Below, in pieces: positions 8,068 to 16,981 of a DNA stretch of 37,017 nucleotides. The position numbers and the translations under genes are program-made. The notes under the pieces were generated by a model. The model saw only the letters and a program-made list of their open reading frames with translations, searched no databases and was not told the origin of the DNA. Source of the DNA: Gammaproteobacteria bacterium (lineage in GTDB: Bacteria > Pseudomonadota > Gammaproteobacteria > Xanthomonadales > Rhodanobacteraceae); the NCBI GenBank assembly GCA_004295005.1, contig SHNG01000094.1:1-37017 (forward strand), written 5' to 3'. The stretch's first letter is position 1. Each line of letters begins with the position of its first letter.

Positions 8068-9005
8068 CTGGATCCCTGCTTGCCATGGTATTGCTGTTCA
8101 GCCCCTTGGCATGGGCGCTGGATACACCACCCCAGCCACTTGGCGAGCCAACCTTGCAGGCCCTGATCACCGATCCCGCATTGAACGAGATCAGCGGAAT
8201 CGCCGCCTCGCGTCGCAACGACGGCATCTACTGGGTTCACGGTGACGCACCAAGGCCCGCCGAGTTGCTGGCCATCAACGCCAAGGGCGCGCTGATTGCA
8301 AGGCTCCGCATCGAGGGCGTGCGCGCGGTGGACTGGGAAGACATTGCCAGCTACCGGAAAGATGGCAAGGCCTGGTTGCTGATCGGCGACATCGGCGACA
8401 ACAACGGAAGTCGAAGCCAGTACGAAGTGATCGCGGTTGAAGAACCGGAAATTGATGGCAAGGTTTCCACCCTCAGCGTCAAGCCGGCCTGGCGCCTGCC
8501 ATTCCGCTACGCGGATGGGGCACACGATTGCGAAGCGATGGCCGTCGATACGGTGAGCAATGAAGTATTGCTCATCAACAAGCACGCACCGCTGGCCATC
8601 CATTCGCTGGCGCTTGATCCGTCGCGCCACAAGGGTGACGTTGCAATTGCCACCCGTCTGGGCGCGCTCGAGTCGATTCCCCAACCCGATGCGGGTGAGC
8701 GGCTGGCGCGCTTTCCCTCGGCCCGATTTGGCGGCTCGCCCACTGGCATGGACATCGATGCCTCGGGACGCCTGGCTGTCGTTCTGACCTACCGGGACGC
8801 GTGGCTTTTCGAGCGACGTGCCGCAATGTCCTGGCTGGAGGCATTCGACAAGCCACTGCAACGCCTGACCTTGCCGCCGCTGCCCCAGGCCGAAGCCATC
8901 GGGTTCAGTCCCGATTCCCGCTACCTCCTGATCGGCAGTGAAAACCTTCCCGCACCGCTGCTGCGCGTGGACCTATCCACACAAGGTGGACGTACGGAAG
9001 ACTGA
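8064..9005 (+). CDS. Secreted beta-propeller-like protein, function unknown
   Basis: The frame encodes about 313 residues if it starts at the GTG at 8064, which overlaps the stop of the upstream transglutaminase-like gene by 4 nt. An ATG at 8085 is the alternative. Either start gives a short signal peptide ending SPLAWA. The mature part contains repeated beta-strand blocks typical of a propeller: NEISGIAASRRNDGIYWVHG, VRAVDWEDIASY, GKAWLLIGDIGDN, DCEAMAVDTVSNEVLLI, SPTGMDIDASGRLAVVLTY and AEAIGFSPDSRYLLIGSE. This resembles periplasmic six- or seven-bladed propellers of the SdiA-regulated or esterase-like phytase type, but I cannot assign an activity. The coupling suggests that it works with the transglutaminase-like protein. 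Confidence 0.72.
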   Translation: MTGSLLAMVLLFSPLAWALDTPPQPLGEPTLQALITDPALNEISGIAASRRNDGIYWVHGDAPRPAELLAINAKGALIARLRIEGVRAVDWEDIASYRKDGKAWLLIGDIGDNNGSRSQYEVIAVEEPEIDGKVSTLSVKPAWRLPFRYADGAHDCEAMAVDTVSNEVLLINKHAPLAIHSLALDPSRHKGDVAIATRLGALESIPQPDAGERLARFPSARFGGSPTGMDIDASGRLAVVLTYRDAWLFERRAAMSWLEAFDKPLQRLTLPPLPQAEAIGFSPDSRYLLIGSENLPAPLLRVDLSTQGGRTED

Positions 9006-9067
9006 CCCGGGCTATTTGCCAATCGGTTGTGTGCATCCGTGGCCCTTGCTTTCGATAGACTTCCGCA

Positions 9068-9631
9068 ATGCGAGACCAGTCCCCGACTCCTCCCCAGCGC
9101 TGCGATACGCAGCAGCGTCGACGCGTGATCAGCGCGGCTCGTGAACTTGGCGTGCCGAACGATTATGCGACGCAACGCAAGTTGCGCGCGGTACGCGAAC
9201 CTCGCGAACTCGCCTGCATAGGCCAGGACATCCACGATCGTCCGCAATGGATGGAGCCCAGGGCCGCCCGCGCCTGGATGCGCATGCGCGATGCAGCGCA
9301 CGGTGATGGCGTGGAACTGCAGGTGGTTTCCGCATTCCGTTCTGCGGCCTATCAGCTCAACATCGTGCAGCGCAAACTGGAGCGCGGCCTTTCCATCGAC
9401 GAGATTCTCAAGGTCAGCGCAGCACCTGGCTACAGCGAGCACCACTCCGGTCGGGTTCTTGATTTGACCACTCCGGGCTTCCCCGCTCTTGAGGAAGACT
9501 TTGAACGCTCAGCCGCCTATGCCTGGCTGCTGGCCAACGCCGCCCGTTTCGGCTTCCAGCTTTCCTATCCCCGCGGCAATCGCTACGGCATCGCCTTTGA
9601 ACCCTGGCATTGGTGCTGGCACCGAAGGTAA
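9068..9631 (+). CDS. VanY-type D-alanyl-D-alanine carboxypeptidase family protein
   Basis: A 187-residue peptidase of the M15 (VanY/DdpX) fold, which removes terminal D-Ala from peptidoglycan stem peptides. Motifs in order: SAFRSAAYQ (from 88); the zinc motif SEHHSGRVLDL (123-133), which fits SxHxxGxAxD with His125 and Asp132 and Val in place of the usual Ala; and the final EPWHW with Glu178 as general base and His181 as third ligand. No signal peptide or lipobox is evident from this start (MRDQSPTPPQ), which is odd for a cell-wall enzyme. Either the start is mis-set or export is by another route. It follows the propeller gene by 62 bp. Confidence 0.85.
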   Translation: MRDQSPTPPQRCDTQQRRRVISAARELGVPNDYATQRKLRAVREPRELACIGQDIHDRPQWMEPRAARAWMRMRDAAHGDGVELQVVSAFRSAAYQLNIVQRKLERGLSIDEILKVSAAPGYSEHHSGRVLDLTTPGFPALEEDFERSAAYAWLLANAARFGFQLSYPRGNRYGIAFEPWHWCWHRR

Positions 9632-9720
9632 GGCAAGGCGGGTCATATCCCGCATGTCCAGAGCCCTTTGACGCGGTTCAGGACTGGCATGTCGAAGGAT
9701 TGGCGCGCGGCCCCAGGGTT

Positions 9721-9831
9721 CCGTTCATGGTTCGACTGGCCTGTCCTGAGCACAGTCGAAGGGCTCACCACGAACGGAATTTCTGCTCAGAACTGGTTGA
9801 CCGGCAACATGGAATCTCACCACGAACGGAA
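9721..9831. repeat. Imperfect inverted repeat plus a repeated ctcaccacgaacggaa element
   Basis: Between the VanY gene and slyD, the arm CCGTTCATGGTTCGACT (9721-9737) is an imperfect inverted match to 9754-9777 (AGTCGAAGG...CACGAACGG). The 16-mer CTCACCACGAACGGAA at 9764-9779 recurs at 9816-9831. Sequences of this CGAACGG / TTCGAC type are frequent dispersed intergenic repeats in proteobacterial genomes. The whole gap (9632-9857) holds no convincing gene. Confidence 0.6.
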
Positions 9832-9857
9832 GCTGCTTGACCAACGTTGCCTCAAGC

Positions 9858-10352
9858 TCAGTGTGCGTGCTCGACGCCCCCGGGACCATGCACGTGACCG
9901 TGGGCGATTTCCTCCTCGCTGGCCTCGCGAACCGAGACGATCTCGATCTGGAAATTCAGGGTCAACCCGGCCAGCGGATGATTGAGATCCACGTCGATGA
10001 CGCTGGATCCGACCTTGGCCACCACCACCGTACGCTGACCGCCTTCCTTGGTTGCCAGTACGGTGACCATGCCCGGCTTCAGCCTGGCTCCATCGCGAAA
10101 GTACTTCTTCGGCACCCGCTGCATGCTGCCCTCGTGGCGCTCGCCGTAGGCGTCGGCTGGAGCGACCACCACCTCGAAGGCATCGCCCGCCTCGCGACCG
10201 AGCAGCGCACGTTCCAGGCCGGGAATGATGCCGCCGTGCCCGACCAGTACCTGGATTGGACCCGCGCCCTGCCTGGAGTTCTCGATTTCCTTGCCACTTT
10301 CTGCGCTCAAGGAATAGTGCAAGGACACAACGGAATTGGCAGCTATCGACAC
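9858..10352 (-). CDS. slyD: SlyD-type FKBP peptidyl-prolyl cis-trans isomerase
   Basis: A 164-residue cytoplasmic FKBP-family isomerase and chaperone. The N-terminal strand NSVVSLHYSL and HGGIIPGLERALLGREAGD belong to the FKBP fold. The insert-in-flap domain follows (YGERHEGSMQRVPKKYF to about 120), and then the hallmark VDLNHPLAGLTLNFQIEIVSV. The tail HGHVHGPGGVEHAH is histidine-rich like the metal-binding tail of E. coli SlyD, which takes part in nickel delivery, but is much shorter and has no cysteines. The start is a GTG at 10352 because GAGGAG lies 7 nt upstream and it gives the family N-terminus. An upstream ATG at 10454 would add an Arg-rich stretch unlike any SlyD. Confidence 0.93.
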   Translation of the reverse strand: MSIAANSVVSLHYSLSAESGKEIENSRQGAGPIQVLVGHGGIIPGLERALLGREAGDAFEVVVAPADAYGERHEGSMQRVPKKYFRDGARLKPGMVTVLATKEGGQRTVVVAKVGSSVIDVDLNHPLAGLTLNFQIEIVSVREASEEEIAHGHVHGPGGVEHAH

Positions 10353-10537
10353 GTCTACACTCCTCGCCACGGCGGGACGGGAAACAGGGCGCGCGAGCCT
10401 AGCAGGTCTGCGCCACAGGCGGTACCGCAAACCGCGGGTGGCAACACACGGCATCGAATCCTCGCCTGGCCGGATGCCTGTTCCGTGTGTCTCAATCGTT
10501 GACGTTCAATTGCTCCGGGGAGCTTGCGACAAACGGC

Positions 10538-10543
10538 TATACT
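10538..10543 (+). promoter_or_regulatory. Candidate -10 element before the GGDEF-EAL gene
   Basis: TATACT in the context GGCTATACTCGG lies 32 nt before the GTG start of the PAS-GGDEF-EAL gene, in the divergent gap with slyD. No convincing -35 hexamer is seen at standard spacing. Confidence 0.4.
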
Positions 10544-10575
10544 CGGCCAGGGCACGCGGCGGACAGGGGTTCAGC

Positions 10576-13500
10576 GTGGGCATCGCCAGCATTTTCGATT
10601 CGTGCAGATCGGTGGTCGCCATCGTGCGCCAAACCGACGCTCGCTTCGTCGATGTGAATTCGGCCATGCAGGAACAACTGGGATGGACTGCGGCGGACGT
10701 GGTCGGCCTGCGTCCGGCCGATATCGACTTGTGGCCGGATGCCGACACCCGCTCGCGCATCTACGCCGCCTTGCGCACGCGCCAACGTGTGGTCGCGTTG
10801 CCCTTGCTGGTTCGCCATCGCAACGCTGAACTGATTCCCTCCCTGCTCGATGTCGAGTGCTTCACCCTCGATGGTGAAGTGATGAACTTCTGCCTGCTGC
10901 GGGTTGGCACACAGAAACATGGCATCAGTCCCGACCCGGAAACCGAGCAAGCCAGCTATCGCGCATTGTTCGTGGCCGCAAGCGAAGGCTTGTACCGCCA
11001 ACTGCCGGACGGTGGCTTCATCGATGTCAATCCGGCCATGGTTGAGATCCTGGGTTTCGCCTCCGCCGCACAGATGCTTGCCAGTCCTGCGCACCTTGCC
11101 GCCGAGATCTATGCGGATCCCGATCAGGCCAGCTTCCTGAAACGCGAACTCATCCAGCATGGACGCATTCGCGGCCAGCGCAGTCGGATCCTTCGACGCG
11201 ATGGGCAGGAGCGCTGGATTCTCGAAAATGCGATTGCAGTACGCGATGAGGATGGCGTCCTGCGCTACTTCGAAGGATCCGTGGTCGACATCACAGAGCA
11301 GGTTGCCGCCGAGGCGGCGCTGCGACATTCCGAGAACATGTACCGCGTGCTGGTGGACAACTGCCGCGATGGCGTGTTCCTGATCCAGCACGGCAAGATC
11401 AAGTTCTGCAATCCGGCCCTGGCCAGGATGCTCGGCTACCCGCAGGCAGAGCTTATTGGCAGCGACTACATGAGCCTGGTGGCCGACGAGGACCAGGGGG
11501 CGCAAGCGCAGCGCAGGCAAGCGCGTGAACGCGGTTCCATGGCACCCCAGAGTTACGAAGTACACATGCGCCACAAGCAGGGCCACAAGCGCTTGTTTGC
11601 GGTGTTTGCCGATGCCGTGATCCTGAATGGCGAGGCGGCCTCCACTGGAATCGCCCGGGATGTCACTGATGAACGCGCCCAATTGCGCGCACTGGAGGAT
11701 GCCGAACGCCGCTACCGTGAGCTGTTCGAACAATCACCCATTGGCCTGTTCCGCACATCCCAGGACGGCGGAATGGCTACGGCCAACCCGGTCATGCTCA
11801 GCATGCTTGGCTATGCCGACATGGAGCAGATCCGCAGCGAAGTCGGCAACGTGGCCAACCTCTATGCGGAACCCCGGGATCGCGTCGCCCTGCTCTCCCG
11901 CATGTCCCGCGATGGCGACGTCGCCGATTTCGAGACGCGCATGGTCTGCCGCGACGGCAGCAAGCGCTGGGTCAACATCAACGTACGCCGCCAGGCCGAG
12001 GAAATCGGGGAAGACGGAGAAGCACTCACCCACTTTGCCGGCTCGGTGCAGGACATGGAGCATCGGCATGTCATGGAACAGGCCTTGCAGCGTTCCGAGG
12101 CGCGCTTCCGCCTGCTCGTTGAACACAGCCAGAGTGGCGTGTTCATGCTGCGTGGGTTCAAGCTGGTCTATGTCAACCAGCGCATGGCCGGCATGTTCGG
12201 CCATGACGAGGACGAGTTGACACGCCTGAGCATGGATCAATTGCTGGTGCCTGATCAGCGCGAGCAAGTAATGGCACGTTTGCAGGCCATTGAACTGGGC
12301 AAGGAAACCCCACAGGAATTCGAGACCTGCTGTCTGCATCGTGATGGGCGGCGCATCCCGGCAACCATCAGTGCCGGCCCCATCGACATTGATGGCGAAC
12401 GCCATCTGACCGGCACCCTGCGTGACATCTCCCGCCAGCATGAGGCGGAAGAACAGTTGCGCTTCCATGCATCCCACGACGCGCTCACCGGCCTGCCCAA
12501 TCGACTGGTCTTCCACGAACACCTCCAGCAGCGCATCCGTCATGCGAGCCAGACCGGGCAATGCGATTACGCCGTGCTGTTTGTCGACCTCGATGGCTTC
12601 AAGCTGGTCAATGATGGTCTTGGTCACGCCACCGGCGACCAGCTTCTGCTGGCCATCGGCAGGCAAATGGCTTCCCAGCTCAAGGATGAGGCGCTGATCG
12701 CGCGTTACGGCGGTGACGAGTTCACCCTGCTCTCCACCGGCAGTTGCAACGCGGAGCGTGCCGCGGCAATGGCCAGGCGCTTGCTGGAACTCTTCCAGCA
12801 GCCGCAATCAATCAACGGTCACCGTGTCTACTCGGGAGCCAGTATTGGCATCGTCATGGGTGACCTGCAGTACCAGAACCCGGAACAGATCCTGCGTGAC
12901 GCCGACACCGCAATGTACCGGGCCAAATTGCAGGGCAAGTCGCGCCATGTGTTTTTCGATGACAGCATGCGTGCCGCCGCCCAGCATCGCCTGGCGCTGG
13001 AGACCGATTTGCGCCAGGCCCAGGAGCGCGGGGAGTTCCGCGTCTTCTACCAACCCATTGTCGACATGGGCAGCGGGCAACTGCGCGGGTGCGAGGCATT
13101 GATTCGCTGGCAGCATCCAAGTCGCGGCCTGCTGCTGCCTTGTGAGTTTCTTGGCGTCGCCGAGGAAAGCGGCTTGCTGGCCGGTATCGACTGGTGGGTC
13201 TTGAACACCGCCATCAGCCAGCTTCAGGCATGGCTCAAACAACATCCGGGAATGGATCTGACCCTGAGCGTGAATCTCGATGAACGCCAGTTCCACGATC
13301 CCGGCCTGCCCATGCAACTTCAGTCCGTGCTGCGCAGCCACGGCATGCCGGCACAGCGCCTGCAGCTGGAAATGACGGAAACTGTCTTCCGAAATGGCCG
13401 GCATACGGCGATCGAACGCCTTCTCGAGCTCAAGGCATTGGGCTTGCACCTGGCCGTTGACGATTTCGGTACGGGCTACTCGTCGCTGGAATCCTTCGCC

Positions 13501-13752
13501 TCACCCGCCTTCGATGTGCTCAAGATCGATCACAGCTTCATCGTCGATCTCGTCGGCAATCCGCGCAGCCAGGCCTTGACCCGCACCATCATCGGCCTCG
13601 CGCACGACCTTGAGCTCGATCTCGTTGCCGAAGGCGTCGAAACCGATGCCCAGCGCCAACTGCTGCAGACCATGGGTTGTCGTGGCGGACAAGGAACCCT
13701 GTTCGGCGCACCGATGGAAAGCGATGCATTCGCCTTGCTGCTCGGAGAATGA
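10576..13752 (+). CDS. Multi-PAS GGDEF-EAL cyclic-di-GMP enzyme
   Basis: A protein of about 1058 residues with five PAS-like modules, then GGDEF and EAL domains. The PAS starts are recognisable by repeated signatures such as YRALFVAASEGLYRQLPDGG, YRVLVDNCRDGVFLIQHGK, YRELFEQSPIGLFRTSQDGG and FRLLVEHSQSGVFMLRG, each followed by N-P or N-Q and a LGY/FGH segment; the first module (about 1-115) is more diverged. The cyclase site is intact (RYGGDEF, 710-716). The inhibitory I-site RxxD is absent, with KDEA at that position. The phosphodiesterase site looks complete: EALIRW (from 840), NLDERQF, EMTET, DDFGTGYSSL (from 962), KIDHSF and EGVET. No membrane segment or signal peptide is visible, so it is probably cytosolic. 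The GTG at 10576 with AGGGG upstream is preferred because longer readings overlap slyD. Confidence 0.92.
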   Translation: MGIASIFDSCRSVVAIVRQTDARFVDVNSAMQEQLGWTAADVVGLRPADIDLWPDADTRSRIYAALRTRQRVVALPLLVRHRNAELIPSLLDVECFTLDGEVMNFCLLRVGTQKHGISPDPETEQASYRALFVAASEGLYRQLPDGGFIDVNPAMVEILGFASAAQMLASPAHLAAEIYADPDQASFLKRELIQHGRIRGQRSRILRRDGQERWILENAIAVRDEDGVLRYFEGSVVDITEQVAAEAALRHSENMYRVLVDNCRDGVFLIQHGKIKFCNPALARMLGYPQAELIGSDYMSLVADEDQGAQAQRRQARERGSMAPQSYEVHMRHKQGHKRLFAVFADAVILNGEAASTGIARDVTDERAQLRALEDAERRYRELFEQSPIGLFRTSQDGGMATANPVMLSMLGYADMEQIRSEVGNVANLYAEPRDRVALLSRMSRDGDVADFETRMVCRDGSKRWVNINVRRQAEEIGEDGEALTHFAGSVQDMEHRHVMEQALQRSEARFRLLVEHSQSGVFMLRGFKLVYVNQRMAGMFGHDEDELTRLSMDQLLVPDQREQVMARLQAIELGKETPQEFETCCLHRDGRRIPATISAGPIDIDGERHLTGTLRDISRQHEAEEQLRFHASHDALTGLPNRLVFHEHLQQRIRHASQTGQCDYAVLFVDLDGFKLVNDGLGHATGDQLLLAIGRQMASQLKDEALIARYGGDEFTLLSTGSCNAERAAAMARRLLELFQQPQSINGHRVYSGASIGIVMGDLQYQNPEQILRDADTAMYRAKLQGKSRHVFFDDSMRAAAQHRLALETDLRQAQERGEFRVFYQPIVDMGSGQLRGCEALIRWQHPSRGLLLPCEFLGVAEESGLLAGIDWWVLNTAISQLQAWLKQHPGMDLTLSVNLDERQFHDPGLPMQLQSVLRSHGMPAQRLQLEMTETVFRNGRHTAIERLLELKALGLHLAVDDFGTGYSSLESFASPAFDVLKIDHSFIVDLVGNPRSQALTRTIIGLAHDLELDLVAEGVETDAQRQLLQTMGCRGGQGTLFGAPMESDAFALLLGE

Positions 13753-13796
13753 GAGCGGGGCGCCGGCCTGCCACGCGGCAACTCAACGTGAGCCAT

Positions 13797-13827
13797 GCAG
13801 CCTTGCATCACGCGGACGCAAGGCTGC
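13797..13827. terminator. Hairpin between convergent genes, possible bidirectional terminator
   Basis: GCAGCCTTGC (13797-13806) pairs perfectly with GCAAGGCTGC (13818-13827) around an 11-nt loop. It lies between the converging ends of the GGDEF-EAL gene and the TonB receptor gene. There is no T tract on either side, so it may be a weak terminator or a 3'-end stabiliser. Confidence 0.5.
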
Positions 13828-13847
13828 CAGGCACGTTCAAGGCGGGC

Positions 13848-16800
13848 TCAGAGGGATCCGCCGCCGAACTTGTGGGTGTATTGCACGTTGATGGTACGGC
13901 CCACCGCATCGAACCATGAGATGTCGTAGTACGGATACGAGGTGTAGGTCGGATCCTTGGGCGGCATCTTGTTGAACAGGTTGACCACCGACAGCGAGAT
14001 CCTTGAAGCGTCGTTGAAGCGATAGGCCATGGACGCGTTGTAACGGTAGGTCGCTGCAATGGTCGGACCCGGGTCGCCGTCTTCCCAAACCTGGTCATAC
14101 GACCAGCCATTGGGCAAACGTCCCAGGCGCTGGCCATAGAGGGTTGCCGACCAGGCATCCTTTTCCCAGCCCACGCTGACACTGGTCTTGGTGCGCGGAA
14201 TGTCGAATCCGCTGTTCACCGCAAACTGATCCTCGACCGGGTCACCCGGATACTGCTGGAAATCGTGCTCGTTGACCCAGGTGTGGTTGGCGCTCACGGT
14301 AAAACGGCCGATGCCGGTATCGAAACGGTAACGGGCAGTGAAGTCGAGGCCGCTGGTGTTTTCGCGGGCCACGTTGATCGGGTTGACGAAGATTCCGTAC
14401 AGCGATCCATTGCCACTGCGCGTGATGCGGGCCAGCGCATCCACGCAAGTGGGTGAATTGATATCGAGCGTACCCAGGCGGCAGGAGGCCTCGTCACGCA
14501 GGATGGCATCCACGCTCATATCCTGGACCTGGTTGCGCATGCGAATGTCGAACCAGTCGAGAGACAGGTCGAGGCCTTCCAGCGGGGAGAACACGAAGCC
14601 CGCCGTCCACGACTTGCTGGTCTCCGGATCGAGTTCGCGGTTGCCGGCACGGGTACGGATCAGGCCTTCCGAGTAATCCTCGCAATCCTCGGCCTCCTCC
14701 AGCAGGCAGGTGTAGTAATCGATGCCGGAGGTTTCGTCATTGCCGATGCCGGCGTAGACGTAGTGCAGGTCAGGTGCGCGGAACGCGGTGCCATAGGAGC
14801 CACGCACCAGCAGGCTGTCGACCGGCCGCCATTCCAGTCCGGTGCTCCAGGTGGCCTTGCCAATCTCGTTGCCGGAATAGCGGTATTCGTCCCAGCGACC
14901 GGCGACGCTCAGGTTGAGGGATTCGTGCAGGGGCATGCGCAACTCCCCGGCTGCGGCCCAGCGATTGCGCCCGCCATGGCCATCGGAATCCTTCCAACTG
15001 TAGTAGTAGTACTGCGTCGCCAGGGGATCCGGTTTCAGGTCATACGACTGACGGCCAAATTCAACCGTGCCGGAAAATCCTGCATCGCCGCCAGGCAGCG
15101 AGAACAGGTCCAGCTTGCTGGTCGTAAAGGCCGCAGTCGTGGTCTCCGATTGCGGGTGATACACGGTGCGCGCCGCGATCGAATCGTATTCGGCACGGGT
15201 CAACGGCGTGTAAAGGCGGCTCGGATCGGCATTGAAGATCGGGAATCCGTCATCGTCCTCGCCAAGCTGCGGTCCGAGAAACAGGGCGTTTGCATTGGCA
15301 GCGACAATCTGCGGCCAACTGATCTCGGCCTTGTACAGAGAGTGACTGAGCGAAGCTTCGTAGTCCCAGCTTTCGGCAAATACTCCCTTGAATCCGCTCG
15401 TGAATCCAAAGGTCTTTTGCGTGGTTTCAATCATGCCGCGATTGAGTCCACCCATTTCCTCGGGCGTGAACTGGCGCTGCCAGTACTCCACCTGGTCGGT
15501 GGCCTGGTTGAAGAAATAGCCCTCCTCGTTGCCGTCCGGTGCCATGTAGCTCCACGCGGCAACATCGCGAAACAGGTCGACGGTGTGATAACCCGCCTGC
15601 ACATCGGCGAACCAGGACATACCATCGCCAAAATCGTAGCTCATCGACGAATAGCCATTGATGCCACGGCGCTTGCTGATGATCGTGCCGTATCCGATCG
15701 AGGACTGGCTGCCGCAGTAAAAACCCGGACCGTAGTCGTCGAGTTCCGGATCGTACTCACCGTATCCTGGGCGCGATGCATAAAAGGTGCTGCCGTCGTT
15801 GTATGCGGCCAGCGCATCGCAGGCGGCCTGCCCCGGATCAAGATAGGTATCGTAGTAGTCGGTGCGCAGCCAGCCACGCCGGGCAATCTGTCCACTCGCG
15901 CGTGGTGCATCCAGGGTCGAATCCTGGATATCGCGGTCGTAGGCCCACAGCGGCTCTTGCGCTTGCAGGTCGACTGAAAACACGCCGCTAAAGGCATCGC
16001 GACCGAATCCGCTGACCAGGCTGGCCTCCAAGGATTCACCACCGCCTTCGGTGGTAGTGCCTGCACGTACATCCAGTATCGCGCCATCAACATGCTTCTT
16101 GAGGATGAAATTGACCACACCTGAAATCGCATCCGAACCATAAATGGCCGATGCGCTGCCGGTCAGCACTTCGATGCGATCAATCATGCCCACCGGAATG
16201 TTCGAAATATCGGTGAAGTTGCTGCGCCCCTTGAAAGGCATGGGAAAGTCGGCGATGCGGCGGCCATTGACCAGCACCAGGGTGTGATTGGGCCCAAGAC
16301 CACGCAGATCCACCTGTTGCGCACCGGGAGAAAAATCGGCACCGCTGGAGGATTGTTGGCTCTGGGTTTCACCGCCGTTCTGGGTCATCGAACGCAGCAC
16401 GTCGGGGATGCTGGTGAAACCGTTGGCCTGGATTTCCGCAGCAGTGATCACGGACACCGGCGCGGGACCCTCAACCTGGGCACGCGGGATGCGCGAACCG
16501 GTCACCTGCAGGGTCTTCATTTGCGTGACAGGCGTGTCGTCGGCTGCGGCGGATGGTCGCGCAGGCGCGACTTCGGCTTCAGCCGCGTCGGACTGGGCAA
16601 TGAGCAAGGCGCCCGAATCGGGATCCCGGGTTGCCGCAAAGCCGCTGCCGTGCAACAGCGTCTCCAGGGCCTGGCTGGTCGATGTTGCGCCCTGCACGCC
16701 TGGCGTTTGCATGCCGCGCAATTGGTCCGCATGGTAGACAAGCTGGGTTCCGCTCTGGCGGGCCAGGGTATTCAGCGCGCTGGAAAGATCGCCAGCCGGC

Positions 16801-16892
16801 ACATTGATTGGGCCGCTCACGGCTTCTGCCTGCGCAGCCAATGCAACCGAACAGGCCAGACTGAGCAACAAGCGATTCATGGATCGACGCAC
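13848..16892 (-). CDS. TonB-dependent outer-membrane receptor with N-terminal STN signalling domain
   Basis: A 1014-residue transducer-type receptor. A signal peptide (LLLSLACSVALAAQAEA) is followed by an STN domain at about 27-99 (INVPAGDLSSALNTLARQSG, LVYHADQLRGM, LLHGSGF), which contacts the FecR-type regulator. A linker, the plug (about 141-265; VTGSRIPR, VDLRGLGPNHTLVLVNGRR, IDRIEVLTGSASAIYGSDA) and a beta-barrel with many Tyr/Trp/Asp-rich loops follow. The last strand is INVQYTHKF. A predicted early loop at 345-400 is acidic and has two Cys. The start is a GTG with GGGGGAG 7 nt upstream; an ATG 12 nt later is possible. FecR and sigma genes lie directly upstream on the same strand. The ligand is unknown. 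From the adjacent cyanophycinase fusion I infer a peptide or dipeptide rather than a siderophore. Confidence 0.93.
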   Translation of the reverse strand: MRRSMNRLLLSLACSVALAAQAEAVSGPINVPAGDLSSALNTLARQSGTQLVYHADQLRGMQTPGVQGATSTSQALETLLHGSGFAATRDPDSGALLIAQSDAAEAEVAPARPSAAADDTPVTQMKTLQVTGSRIPRAQVEGPAPVSVITAAEIQANGFTSIPDVLRSMTQNGGETQSQQSSSGADFSPGAQQVDLRGLGPNHTLVLVNGRRIADFPMPFKGRSNFTDISNIPVGMIDRIEVLTGSASAIYGSDAISGVVNFILKKHVDGAILDVRAGTTTEGGGESLEASLVSGFGRDAFSGVFSVDLQAQEPLWAYDRDIQDSTLDAPRASGQIARRGWLRTDYYDTYLDPGQAACDALAAYNDGSTFYASRPGYGEYDPELDDYGPGFYCGSQSSIGYGTIISKRRGINGYSSMSYDFGDGMSWFADVQAGYHTVDLFRDVAAWSYMAPDGNEEGYFFNQATDQVEYWQRQFTPEEMGGLNRGMIETTQKTFGFTSGFKGVFAESWDYEASLSHSLYKAEISWPQIVAANANALFLGPQLGEDDDGFPIFNADPSRLYTPLTRAEYDSIAARTVYHPQSETTTAAFTTSKLDLFSLPGGDAGFSGTVEFGRQSYDLKPDPLATQYYYYSWKDSDGHGGRNRWAAAGELRMPLHESLNLSVAGRWDEYRYSGNEIGKATWSTGLEWRPVDSLLVRGSYGTAFRAPDLHYVYAGIGNDETSGIDYYTCLLEEAEDCEDYSEGLIRTRAGNRELDPETSKSWTAGFVFSPLEGLDLSLDWFDIRMRNQVQDMSVDAILRDEASCRLGTLDINSPTCVDALARITRSGNGSLYGIFVNPINVARENTSGLDFTARYRFDTGIGRFTVSANHTWVNEHDFQQYPGDPVEDQFAVNSGFDIPRTKTSVSVGWEKDAWSATLYGQRLGRLPNGWSYDQVWEDGDPGPTIAATYRYNASMAYRFNDASRISLSVVNLFNKMPPKDPTYTSYPYYDISWFDAVGRTINVQYTHKFGGGSL

Positions 16893-16938
16893 GATGTTTC
16901 TCCCCCAGGTTCAGAAAAGTTCACGCATGTAGACAAGC

Positions 16939-16961
16939 AGACGAGCAAGACCGGCGAATCC
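16939..16961 (-). promoter_or_regulatory. Candidate ECF-type promoter of the TonB receptor gene
   Basis: On the minus strand a GGA motif (16959-16961) and a CGTCT motif (16939-16943) are separated by 15 nt, ending 46 nt before the receptor GTG. An element of the same shape, GGA-N15-CGTCT, lies before the divergent fusion gene at 18670-18692. GGA and CGTC resemble ECF sigma -35 and -10 motifs, but the spacing is about 3 nt shorter than in classical ECF promoters. This is a motif guess from two sites. Confidence 0.3.
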
Positions 16962-16981
16962 CTCCCATTGAGTTCGCGCCG

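Noticed and set aside
10537-11733. A 398-codon minus-strand frame under the GGDEF-EAL gene
   Set aside because: Antisense shadow of the PAS modules; no domain recognised.
13797-13827. A tRNA-like or attC-like site at the hairpin between convergent genes
   Set aside because: It is a simple 10-bp stem with an 11-nt loop, without cloverleaf arms, integron core sites or an integrase gene.
14763-15977. A 404-codon plus-strand frame inside the TonB receptor gene
   Set aside because: Antisense shadow of the receptor, with no family motif.
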